A stretch of 9,566 bases of DNA, from contig JAOZVT010000590.1 of NCBI GenBank assembly GCA_025869455.1, positions 1-9,566 of the forward strand. The letters run 5' to 3'. This DNA comes from Prosthecobacter sp. Lineage in GTDB: Bacteria; Verrucomicrobiota; Verrucomicrobiia; Verrucomicrobiales; Verrucomicrobiaceae. A program made the position numbers and the translations under genes. Positions 1-8,700 of the stretch are shown piece by piece. The stretch's first letter is position 1; the number at the start of each line of letters is the position of its first letter. Below the pieces are notes generated by a model. The model saw only the letters and a list, made by a program, of their open reading frames with translations, made no database searches and was not told the origin of the DNA.

Positions 1-860
1 GGTTGCCGGGTCTTGGGAAGACTGAGTTGGTCAAAGGTCTGTCCAAAGCGCTGAATTTGACCACCCGCCGTGTTCAGTTCACGCCAGATCTCTTGCCAGG
101 AGATATCACGGGGAACCCCGTCTTGCAGGAAGTGGATGGTCGGCGTGAGTTCGTTTTCCAGCCAGGCCCCATCTTTACCAATTTGCTTCTGGCGGATGAG
201 ATCAATCGTGCATCGCCCAAAACCCAATCGGCCTTGTTGGAAGCCATGCAGGAGCGTCGCGTGACAGTGCTCGGGCACACACATACCCTGCCTGACCCCT
301 TCTTCGTGCTAGCAACACAGAATCCCATTGAGCTTGAGGGTACTTACCCTCTTCCTGAGGCCCAGGTGGACCGCTTTCTTTTCAAGCTAGAGGTTCTGCG
401 AAACAGCGCGGAGACCTTGGCCAAAATTGTATCCCATCGTGAACTCGGTGTGGAGCCTGTTGTGCCAGCCATCACCACTCGGGAGGATTTCGCTCACATT
501 CAGCAGACGGCTCGTCGTATTTTCCTGCCTGAAATCGTCGCTGATTACATCGCCCGGATCGTGGATGCCACGCATCCTGGACAATCCAAGGCCTCTGAAG
601 GCGTACGTTACGGAGCTAGCCCACGTGCGGCCCTTAGCCTCGCCTCGGCAGCGAAGGCACGGGCACTGATGCATGGTCGGCCCAATGCTAGCTTTGAGGA
701 TGTTCAGGCGCTGGCTCTGCCCGTGCTGAATCATCGTGTGTTGCTAGACTACACCGCCCGCATGGATGGCCGCAGCAGTGCCAGCATCGTCCGCGCGATC
801 TTGGCTGAAGTCCCGGTGCAGAATCTTTCCACGCCTAAAACCTTGAAGGAGGTTGCATGA
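1..860 (+). CDS. MoxR-family AAA+ ATPase, 5'-truncated by window edge
   Basis: This is the C-terminal 285 or so residues of a MoxR-type AAA+ ATPase; the true start lies left of the window, since the first visible codons already encode the Walker A loop (PGLGKTE). Counting from the codon at position 3, Walker B is LLLADEIN (61-68), sensor 1 is the asparagine of ATQNP (107), the QVDRF motif with its likely arginine finger is near 121-125, and GASPRA (204-209) sits in the lid/sensor-2 region. The stretch TYPLPEAQVDRF is highly typical of MoxR proteins. Family members act as ATP-driven chaperones that help mature or insert partner proteins, often with DUF58 or VWA-domain partners; the substrate here is unknown. 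The stop overlaps the next start as ATGA, so the downstream membrane protein is the obvious candidate partner. The family call is firm; the role is inferred. Confidence 0.95.
   Translation, partial: LPGLGKTELVKGLSKALNLTTRRVQFTPDLLPGDITGNPVLQEVDGRREFVFQPGPIFTNLLLADEINRASPKTQSALLEAMQERRVTVLGHTHTLPDPFFVLATQNPIELEGTYPLPEAQVDRFLFKLEVLRNSAETLAKIVSHRELGVEPVVPAITTREDFAHIQQTARRIFLPEIVADYIARIVDATHPGQSKASEGVRYGASPRAALSLASAAKARALMHGRPNASFEDVQALALPVLNHRVLLDYTARMDGRSSASIVRAILAEVPVQNLSTPKTLKEVA
846..853 (+). promoter_or_regulatory. Strong Shine-Dalgarno for the membrane protein gene
   Basis: AAGGAGGT, a full match to the anti-Shine-Dalgarno complement, lies inside the last codons of the MoxR gene and ends a few bases before the ATG at 857. 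It fixes the start of the next gene and suggests efficient re-initiation at the ATGA overlap. The other starts in this window have no comparable site. Confidence 0.8.
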
Positions 861-2602
861 AAAAGTGGATTCTACTCCTCTTCCTTGCGGCCCAAGTGCA
901 GGCACAAAAAAGCATCACGGACGAGATCCTGAATGGGGCCAATGGTTCACGGGTCGAGGTCCGCTCCGTGTTTGATCCCATGCCGCCATCAGGCTACGCG
1001 CCTTTGCGAATTGTCGCCACCAATGGTTCTGATCGTGACTTGGTGTGGAGCTTTAATTTCAACTCTCAAACGCAGGAGTACAACCGTAACAACACTTCCA
1101 GCAGCAGCTTGGACGTGCCTGTGGGCAAGCGTTCGACACAGTCCGCATTGTTCTTGATGCCTCTCGCCGTGGACTATGGGAATAGCTCCGGTTACCGAAA
1201 TAATGGGCACACGATGACAGGCCGCTTATCGGGTCCTTTTGATCATGCTTTTTCAAACTACGATAGCCGAGCTGCTGGAATGCCAGCGATCGCCATCAGT
1301 AAGTCTCTGGCCAATGGTAATTTGGATAAATTGGAGGATGCAGTTGAGGAAAAACACAAGTCTGGAGGTTCTTACTACGGTGGATCGAAGGTTTTTGGCA
1401 GTCGGTTCGCTCCTTTGGATTTGCCGGAAGATTGGTTAGGCCTCAGTGGCTTTGACTACTTCATGCTTACCGATGCTGACTGGCAACTGTTAAAACCAGG
1501 GAGTCGCAATGCGCTTCTTCAATGGGTGAGATTAGGCGGCAGACTCCACTTTTACACCAAAGCTGAGAAGCCTGAGGGACTGCCTGCGAATCAAGATGCG
1601 TATTCGTTAGGTCAAATCGAAACCATTAAATGGAATGGTCAATTTTTGCCGAGTCGAGATACTTTGTCTCGCTATTGGAAAGGTCCTGAACGTGTCGATA
1701 ATCTATTGGTTGAGCATGCGGGTCGCGGAGACTGGCCTCTGCTGAAAGCTCTGGGCGACCGCAGTTTCAATTCTTGGCAGGTCGTAGTTTTCTTGGTGCT
1801 TTTTGGGATCTTGGTCGGGCCCGTAAATCTGTTTGTGCTGGCTCCCTCTGGGCGGCGGCATCGGTTGTTTGTAACCACGCCATTGCTCTCTCTCGGTGCT
1901 AGTGTTTTGATGGTTGGCATCATCCTTTTTCAGGATGGTATCGGTGGTCTCGGTGCCCGATATGTCTTTATCAATCTTGAGCCGGAGGAAGCCACGGCCT
2001 ACGTCACCCAAAAGCAGGTCAGTCGTACGGGGGTGTTATTTGGGGCAGGCTTTGATTCCAAACAAGCTGCCCTCATTGAGCCCCTGGCTTTGCCTGACAC
2101 TGACTGGGTGAAACTGAAAGACAGCAGTGACGCACAGCCCGTTAATCTGACACTGAAGGGCGCATCTCACAGTGGAAACTATTTTCAAAGCCGTGCTGAA
2201 CAGGCCCAAATGATCCGCATGGCTATCTCCACCCGCGCAAGATTGGAGGTCCAACCTGGAGCAACACCTGATGCCGCGCCGATTCTTGTCTCTGCCTTGG
2301 GTTTCACCGTGGATGAAATGTTTTATGCTGATGCCCAAGGCAGCCTTTGGATGCTCAAAGCTCCTCTGGCGACGGGCCAAAAAGCCGAGCTTATCAAGAC
2401 TGAATCGAAGACTTTGAAGGAATGGTGGAATAAGCATAAAGCCGGATCCAAAATGAAAGGGCTTGATCATCTGATGACTCATCCCGAGGACCATTTTTTC
2501 GCCACCGCTGCCCGCGCTCCAGACTTTACCCTGGACACTCTTTCATCCATCCGCTGGCAGAAGGATGAAATCCTCATCTACGGCAGCATCACCCCACCCT
2601 GA
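857..2602 (+). CDS. Exported membrane-anchored protein of unknown function, MoxR/ABC-operon associated
   Basis: A 581-residue protein. Residues 1-16 form a signal peptide (MKKW, hydrophobic core, cleavage probably near AQVQA/Q). Two further hydrophobic spans lie at about 307-329 and 337-359, separated by a basic loop (SGRRHR) that should be cytoplasmic. By the positive-inside rule this puts a 290-residue N-terminal domain and a 220-residue C-terminal domain in the periplasm. The segment at about 194-235 (GLSGFDYFMLTDADW, then LLQWVRLGGRL) resembles the glutamine-amidotransferase-like fold seen in large membrane proteins of MoxR/DUF58 loci. No catalytic Cys-His pair is obvious, so a binding or structural role is more likely. 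The phrase VGPVNLFVL in the first span also recurs in such proteins. A strong ribosome site at 846-853 supports the start. It overlaps the MoxR stop by 4 bp and ends 1 bp before the preferred ABC ATPase start. The exact function is not known. Confidence 0.85.
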   Translation: MKKWILLLFLAAQVQAQKSITDEILNGANGSRVEVRSVFDPMPPSGYAPLRIVATNGSDRDLVWSFNFNSQTQEYNRNNTSSSSLDVPVGKRSTQSALFLMPLAVDYGNSSGYRNNGHTMTGRLSGPFDHAFSNYDSRAAGMPAIAISKSLANGNLDKLEDAVEEKHKSGGSYYGGSKVFGSRFAPLDLPEDWLGLSGFDYFMLTDADWQLLKPGSRNALLQWVRLGGRLHFYTKAEKPEGLPANQDAYSLGQIETIKWNGQFLPSRDTLSRYWKGPERVDNLLVEHAGRGDWPLLKALGDRSFNSWQVVVFLVLFGILVGPVNLFVLAPSGRRHRLFVTTPLLSLGASVLMVGIILFQDGIGGLGARYVFINLEPEEATAYVTQKQVSRTGVLFGAGFDSKQAALIEPLALPDTDWVKLKDSSDAQPVNLTLKGASHSGNYFQSRAEQAQMIRMAISTRARLEVQPGATPDAAPILVSALGFTVDEMFYADAQGSLWMLKAPLATGQKAELIKTESKTLKEWWNKHKAGSKMKGLDHLMTHPEDHFFATAARAPDFTLDTLSSIRWQKDEILIYGSITPP

Positions 2603-2603
2603 T

Positions 2604-3620
2604 ATGCACCAGACCGCGACTTCACTCCCAGATCTGGATCGCAGCCAGCCCGCCATCGTGGTGGAAAATCTGCATCGTTCGTTCGGCAAGCTCGAGGCCG
2701 TGCAAGGTGTCTCGTTTAGCATTGATCACGGCAAAGTGGTCGGTTTTGTCGGTGCCAATGGCGCGGGTAAAACCACCACCATGCGTATCCTGGCTACCCT
2801 GGATTACCCCACGGATGGAACCGTTAAAATCGGTGGGCACAATGTGGTTCATTATCCCAGCAATGTGCGCCGTTTGTTAGGCTGGATGCCGGATAGCTTT
2901 GGCACCTATGAAAACATGACGGTGCTGGAGTATCTAGACTTTTACGCCCGCGCTCTCGGTTACAAAGGGCAGGAACGACTCCAGCGCATTCAGGAGGTGA
3001 TGGACTTCACAGACCTCACGCCGTTGGCAGATCGCATGAGCAATAAGATGTCCAAAGGGCAGACTCAACGTCTGTGCCTGGGACGTGCTCTTTTGCACGA
3101 TCCGCAAATCCTCATCATGGATGAACCCGCTGCTGGGTTGGACCCGAAGGCTCGTGTGGAACTGAAGCACCTGATCCGCATCCTGGCCGAAGAAGGTAAA
3201 ACCATCCTCATCAGCTCCCACATCCTCAGTGAATTGGGAGAAATGTGTGACAGCCTCCTGTTCATTGATAAAGGCAAAATCGTGCATCATGGCGATGCCG
3301 AATCCATGACCCGAGGCACTGCCGTGACGGGAACAGTGATCAATGTACAGGTCATCGGCGAGGCGGCGAAACTGGTCGAGTGGGCTCTCACGGCCCCCAT
3401 GATCCAGGTGGTGGAACAAACCAAACGAGGTGCTCGCTTGCGTGTGGATTCCACAGATGAAGCGACTCTGGCAGGCGTTTTGAAGCGTATGATAACGGAT
3501 GGCCTTCAGGTTACCGACTATCATCGTGAAGAACGCAAACTGGAAGATGCCTTCATTGATATGCTGGGGCAGATTGACAAAGGCACCTTCAAAGGCGAAA
3601 CGCCACAGCATGTGGAGTGA
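2604..3620 (+). CDS. ABC transporter ATP-binding protein
   Basis: A 338-residue nucleotide-binding subunit of an ABC exporter-type system, cytoplasmic at the inner membrane. Walker A is GANGAGKTT (50-58), the signature is MSKGQTQRL (149-157), Walker B is ILIMDE (169-174), the D-loop GLDP is at 178-181 and the switch histidine is H206 in SSH. The Q-loop position reads WMPD (94-97), with Asp instead of Gln; as I recall, related CcmA/GldA-like ATPases show the same MPD and SKG features. A C-terminal extension of about 100 residues ends in KLEDAFIDML, as in DUF4162-type regulatory tails. No permease is visible in the window, so the partner is either upstream or the two-span protein encoded just before. 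I prefer the ATG at 2604, 1 bp after the previous stop. An in-frame ATG at 2565 would add 13 residues and overlap the previous gene; neither has a well-spaced ribosome site. Confidence 0.93.
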   Translation: MHQTATSLPDLDRSQPAIVVENLHRSFGKLEAVQGVSFSIDHGKVVGFVGANGAGKTTTMRILATLDYPTDGTVKIGGHNVVHYPSNVRRLLGWMPDSFGTYENMTVLEYLDFYARALGYKGQERLQRIQEVMDFTDLTPLADRMSNKMSKGQTQRLCLGRALLHDPQILIMDEPAAGLDPKARVELKHLIRILAEEGKTILISSHILSELGEMCDSLLFIDKGKIVHHGDAESMTRGTAVTGTVINVQVIGEAAKLVEWALTAPMIQVVEQTKRGARLRVDSTDEATLAGVLKRMITDGLQVTDYHREERKLEDAFIDMLGQIDKGTFKGETPQHVE

Positions 3621-5715
3621 TGTTTATGGAGCGCGGCCTCGTCGTTCGGCTTCGCACAGTTTATGGCGGCTTAGGGTCGCCATGCTCGGGGTATTCCTAA
3701 CGACCTTGTTGCCTGCGGCGGAAGAGATTCCCCAGGTCCAGAGCATTAAGGAATCTGGCATCACGGTTAGTGTTTCAGGAGCTGATGCCAGTGCGTGGGA
3801 TGAACTGAGCCAAATGCTCAAAGATCAGCTCACGCTCGCGGGCATGGCCACTGCCTCTGAACCTCTGGCTGACGACCTAGCCTTTTTCTCACGCCAACAA
3901 TACATTCGCCAAGGTTGGCCAGATGCCGACGTGCGCTGGGAGCTGAAAGACGGTTCTATTTTTCTGACCGTTGTGCCTGGGCAGCAGATCGTTGTGGGTG
4001 AAATCACGTGGAAGGGGGATCTCATCCTTCCGCAGGAAGAGCTGCGTAAGTTTTTGCTACGTCCGAGCATCGAAAAAGAAGGCGCAGACAAGTCGAATCC
4101 CGTGTGGGTGGATGGCGATTTACAGACGGGTGCGGGACTAGTGCAGCGTCGTCTCCGGGCGGAAGGCTACCTTCAGTCAGAGGCCATTTTACTGCCTGAA
4201 CCTGTGCCCGGCCCTGAAGGCAAACGCGACCTTTCACTTGAAGTTAAACCCGGCCCGCGTTTCACCTTTGGCTCTGTTGAATTCAGTGGGGCTCCTCCTG
4301 AGCTGGACAAGCAAATGCGCGCCCAGATTGCCCAAACCCCAGGGGAACCATTCAATGAGGCCCGTGTTCAGCAGTTGGAAGGGCAACTCACCAGCATTGC
4401 CAAACAAAAAGGTTGGTTGAATGCAGCCACAGTTTCTGATTATACCTTGGGTAAGTTAGGCGGCACGGTGGATGTAAAGATCCTCATGGAGCCGGGCGAA
4501 CGTGTGCGTGTGGCTCAGGTAGTGCCGCATGAAGCCTTTAGCCGAGGATCAAAGCGCGTGCTCAATGCAGGTTTCCGCGAGGCCGAAGGCAAATTTTATG
4601 CGGCGGAGGATCTGGATGTGATGTTCAAACGGGCTCTGGATACGGGCATGTTTGCACGTTTGGATGTGGAGCCGCAATTGCTACCAGGGGTCACCCCTGC
4701 TGTCGCAGACTTGCGTATCACGGGAGAGGAAACAAAGCCGAAGACACTCGGTTTAGAAGTTGGCTTTGACACCTTCCTTGGACCTCAGGCAGGCATCAAT
4801 TATCGCAATACCAACTACCGCGACACTGGAGATACCCTAGCTGCCGAACTGAACTGGAGCACAGCGGGTCCGCTGGGTTCGGTGAAGGTCATTGACCCTG
4901 CTATCTTCAATAGCAAATACTCCGCGACGGTGCAGCTAGCGGTGGAAAATTTCAGTCTCTTTGAATACTCGCGCTACGGCAGCAGCCTGAATCTGGAATT
5001 GGCCCGGCAGGTCAGTAAACACTACTCCTACACAGTCTTTGCGGGGGTCTCTGCGAACACGGTCTCCACCGATGTACTCACGGATGACGAGGTGGGGCCA
5101 GACCTTTACACCCTTGGGACGATCGGGTGCAGCATGATGCTGTATTATCGTGACAGTCCAGTGCTTCCGAAAAAAGGCTGGTTTGTCAGTGCTCGGATGG
5201 AATCCACGCTCGATGTCATGGGGTCCAATGTTAGCTATATCCGCACTGATTTGCGTGGGGCGTTTTATCAGCCCATCACCAAGAAGTTCCGGTTCGCCGC
5301 AGGAGCTGCCTTGTTAAACATTCAAGGGGCATCGGCTGAGGAACTGCCCATTGATTCCCGTGTCTTCAACGGAGGCCCTAACAGCGTCCGTGCCTTTGCG
5401 GAGCGTGAACTTGGCCCTGTGACGAGCGGTGGTACCCCGTTAGGAGGCACCGCAGCATTGACCGTCAGCGGTGAGTTCAGTTATGAAATCTATCCCAACT
5501 TGGAGTTAGCTTTCTTTGGCGACATCGGCAGCCTCGGGCGCGGCAGTAACAGCAGTGCCTTTGACTACTCCTCCGACTTCCGGCCTGCCATCGGGGCAGG
5601 TCTTCGTTACAAGCTGCCCTTTGGCCCCATCCGCATTGATTATGGTCACAACCTGAATCAACGCGAAGGGGAGGGCAGTGGCATGCTGCATGTCACCGTG
5701 GGTTTTGCGTTTTAA
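3610..5715 (+). CDS. Omp85-superfamily (TamA/BamA-like) outer membrane protein
   Basis: A 701-residue outer-membrane assembly or translocation protein. The N-terminus has a basic n-region (RPRR, RLR), a hydrophobic core (VAMLGVFLTTLLPA) and likely cleavage near residue 36. POTRA-like modules follow: about 126-211 (begins QIVVGEITWKGD), 215-294 (begins RFTFGSVEFSG) and 298-372, perhaps with a divergent one before them. From about 378 to the end is the 16-strand-type beta barrel, ending in FGPIRIDYGHNLN and a final VTVGFAF with terminal Phe, a classical outer-membrane beta-signal. The loop-6 motif, normally VRGF/Y, reads VRAF (593-596). The length and about three POTRA units suit TamA-like proteins better than canonical five-POTRA BamA. 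I chose the ATG at 3610 because it gives a proper signal peptide; it overlaps the ABC stop by 11 bp. A longer frame back to 3499 would only read the ABC gene out of frame, and the ATG at 3682 would cut into the signal peptide. Confidence 0.92.
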   Translation: MWSDVYGARPRRSASHSLWRLRVAMLGVFLTTLLPAAEEIPQVQSIKESGITVSVSGADASAWDELSQMLKDQLTLAGMATASEPLADDLAFFSRQQYIRQGWPDADVRWELKDGSIFLTVVPGQQIVVGEITWKGDLILPQEELRKFLLRPSIEKEGADKSNPVWVDGDLQTGAGLVQRRLRAEGYLQSEAILLPEPVPGPEGKRDLSLEVKPGPRFTFGSVEFSGAPPELDKQMRAQIAQTPGEPFNEARVQQLEGQLTSIAKQKGWLNAATVSDYTLGKLGGTVDVKILMEPGERVRVAQVVPHEAFSRGSKRVLNAGFREAEGKFYAAEDLDVMFKRALDTGMFARLDVEPQLLPGVTPAVADLRITGEETKPKTLGLEVGFDTFLGPQAGINYRNTNYRDTGDTLAAELNWSTAGPLGSVKVIDPAIFNSKYSATVQLAVENFSLFEYSRYGSSLNLELARQVSKHYSYTVFAGVSANTVSTDVLTDDEVGPDLYTLGTIGCSMMLYYRDSPVLPKKGWFVSARMESTLDVMGSNVSYIRTDLRGAFYQPITKKFRFAAGAALLNIQGASAEELPIDSRVFNGGPNSVRAFAERELGPVTSGGTPLGGTAALTVSGEFSYEIYPNLELAFFGDIGSLGRGSNSSAFDYSSDFRPAIGAGLRYKLPFGPIRIDYGHNLNQREGEGSGMLHVTVGFAF

Positions 5716-5744
5716 TAGCTGGCAAAACGGACGGTTCCATCGGC

Positions 5745-8700
5745 TTACTTGGCGATCTTTTCGTTCTCGTCATCGCCGTGGCTGTTGGCGTCTTTTCCAG
5801 CTTTCTTGTTGCTAGAATTGCGGCTGGCAAGGTAGGCGACGAGGTCTCGCAGATCGCGGGGAGGTAGGGCGGTGCCGAGCGGTGGCATGGCGGAGACGGG
5901 AGGAGAAATTTTGGCAATTTCAGAGCGCTTGAGTGTAGAGCTTTTGCCATCGATGGCGACCACTTCCAGCTCCTCTTTTGTCTCCTTGGCAATGCGGGCC
6001 ATGACGAGATTGCCGTCTTTCAGGGTGATGGCGGCAAGGCCGTAACCGGGGGCGATCACGGCATTGGGATTAACCAATGATTCTACCAATTTGTCGGCTT
6101 TGAGTCGTGCCCCAACTTGGGTCAACTCGGGGCCTTGAATGCCACCGTCACTGCCCATCTTGTGGCACTGAAGGCAACCGCCTTGATTGCGGAAGACATT
6201 CTCGCCACGTGCGACATCTCCACCGGTTTCGCTGAGGCGGAAAACGGCATCCGGGGCGCTGGCTACTTGGGCGGCGACTGCTGGATCGGCCAGGGTTTGA
6301 AGGGCTAAGAAGACATCCAGCCAGAGGCTGCTTTTGAGGCCGTTGGTGGCGCGATCTTTCCAGAGGGTGGCGATTTCTTCCGGGTGTGTGGAAGTCAGGC
6401 CGACAATGCCCGCACGAGCTTTGGCTAGGGGGCCGGAGGCGACGGCTTTGCGAGCAACTTCGGTTAGGCCATCCAGCTTCATGGTGAAGCCGTGGGCTAA
6501 GGCTGCTGCTGACACGGCGGAGGATGAATCGCTGAGCAAGCCAGGAATCACGGACTTGGCTTCATCCGGTGCGGAACTGACGAGGCTGTCAAGGGCTGCG
6601 ATGCGGACTTCCGCCGCAAGGGCTTTGTTCGTTATCAACGTGATCAGAGTTTTGGCTTCAAGGCGGACACCTGTTTCGCTGGCCAGCTTCAAGGCCAAAG
6701 ATGATAGTTGCGGAGGCAAATCACTGGCTAGCAGGGCCCGGAGATCGGGATCAATTGCCTGACCGAGTGCGGCCAGAGTACGTTCTGCTTTGGGCAAAGG
6801 ACGGTAGATGCCGAGGACCGGATCGGTGACGATCTGTTTTTCCCAAAGGTGCAGGGCATGGAGAGCTGCGGTGCGGGTAGCCGTATCGAGCTTCTTATTA
6901 CCCGCCATCTGGACCAAATGGTGGGCATTCTGGGCGCTGCCACGGCGATAGTTGGCTGCGACGATGCGCTGCTGGATGGTTTGAGGATACTCGGCAGCTT
7001 CCTTGATCATCGCGGCCAGAGTATCGCCAGCAGGGCCATCCACCGCTGCCGTGTCATAGATGGCGCGGATCGCTTCACGGCGAATCTGCACGTCAGAATC
7101 GGTCAGGAAGAGGGCGCTCTCAGGGCTCTGGTGACGGCGCAGGTAAAGCAGAGCGGTTAGGCGCACTTCGCGTTCGGTGGCTTTGGCGCGAGAGGTCGCG
7201 GCAGCCGTCGTGCCGATAAGGTCCAGTGCGGACACAACTGAATGACGGAGGACAGGATCGACTTCACCTGTGCCATTCTGGGAAGCTACCTGATAGAGGG
7301 CATCGATCACTTGGGTGTCGCCTTCTTTCACCACACGCTCCAGGGCAATCGCGGCGAGCGAACGCACACGAGGTGAGGAATCGCCCAGCAGCGCCAGCAA
7401 GGAGTCGCGGCTGTCTGTTGCGCGGATGCTGCCCAGGGTGCGGGCTGCATTGGCGCGGATTTCGGCTTCTTTATCTTTTGTTAGGGAGATCAACGCGGCA
7501 CTCACTTGGCTGCCTTGACGGCCCAGTTGATCCATTCCCCAGAGGCCGTGCAGACGGGTCTTCACGGGTTTGGATTCATCGCTGGCAATGGCGGTGAGCG
7601 TGGCCAGATCCTTGCGGTTCACTAGCTCAAATTGGGCAAACTGGCGTAACCGTTTGTCGGGAGAGCCCAGCACGGTGATGAGATTCGCCACCGAATCATC
7701 TTTCATGCCGCGAGCCACGATCTCCTTGGTTTCGGCACCCACTTTTCTCTGGGCTGCATCCTTTGGAACCAAGGTTTCAATGGCACCGTTGGTATTGATG
7801 CTCCAGCCGCCGCCGAAGTCGCACAGGTAAATGTTGCCATCGTAGCCCAGCTCCACATCCGTGACGCCGACACCTTCGACGAACACATCTTCAGAGTTGG
7901 CGGCATAACCTGCGCCTTTGGCTTCAATGCCCACTGTCAGCACGGTGCAACCCTGGGAGGCTCCGCGATAGTTAGCCAGGAGGAACTTCCCGCGCAGGTC
8001 TTTTGGCAGGGATTCCCCGGTCAACCAAGTGACACCTGAGGGACCTCGAGCCACATGGGAAGCTGGCGGGTAAACCCATTGTGGTTGTTCCTCATTGAAC
8101 AAATCATACATCCTTTCAGAGACCCACACGGAGGTCTTGGGGTGGAAGTCTTCCCAGTCGAGAACGGTCACGTAATGATGCGCGGACTGATGGCTCATGT
8201 CCCAGCCAGAGTCGCTGCCTTCCAGGGCATAGACCATGCGGGCGAGGTCGCCAATGTCACCTGTGTTATCAAAGGTGAATAGATTGCCTGCTTCATCAAA
8301 GGCTAGCTCTTGGGGATTGCGCAGACCTTTGCAAAACACCTCAAAGCCGCTGCCATCGGATTCACAACGGAAGATCGCTCCACGCCCAGCACCATTGAGC
8401 ACGCGGCCATCTCGGGTGGTGACGTTATAACCGCGGTCACCCACGGAAAAATAGAGTCGTCCGTCGGGTCCGCGAGTGATCCCATGAAGGTCATGACCAA
8501 TGAACGATACTCGCACGCCGAAACCTTTGACGATGGCTTCCTCTGCATCTGCCACGCCATCATCATCCTTGTCCGTCAGCTTCCAGACGTTGGGGATGCA
8601 GGTGAAATAGACCGCGTCATTTTCTGCCAGCACGGAAAAGCCAATGCCATCGAGCGGCTCATGAAAGCGATCTGAAAACAGGGTGCGATGGTCAGCGGCT

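Noticed and set aside
2036..2494. 152-codon open frame antisense to the membrane protein gene
   Set aside because: It is fully contained in a well-supported gene, with no domain, no signal and no spacing logic with neighbours.
3499..3609. Upstream extension of the Omp85 gene to an ATG at 3499
   Set aside because: The added 37 residues are the ABC gene read out of frame and would bury the signal peptide that begins at 3610.
2934..3611. 225-codon open frame antisense to the ABC ATPase
   Set aside because: It lies wholly within a gene with complete ABC motifs, and its translation (many H, F, Q) has no recognisable domain. It is a codon-bias shadow.
1..5715. Phage-defence or toxin-antitoxin reading of the MoxR ATPase operon
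   Set aside because: MoxR ATPases do occur in some defence islands, but no nuclease, effector or other defence partner is present and the neighbours are envelope proteins.
5702..5744. Bidirectional terminator between the convergent genes
   Set aside because: GTTTTGC (5702-5708) pairs with GCAAAAC (5722-5728), but the stem is AT-rich, has a 13-base loop and no T run after it. It is too weak to call.
8310..8675. Plus-strand 121-codon open frame inside the dehydrogenase gene
   Set aside because: The opposite strand encodes conserved propeller blades here, so the frame is a shadow.
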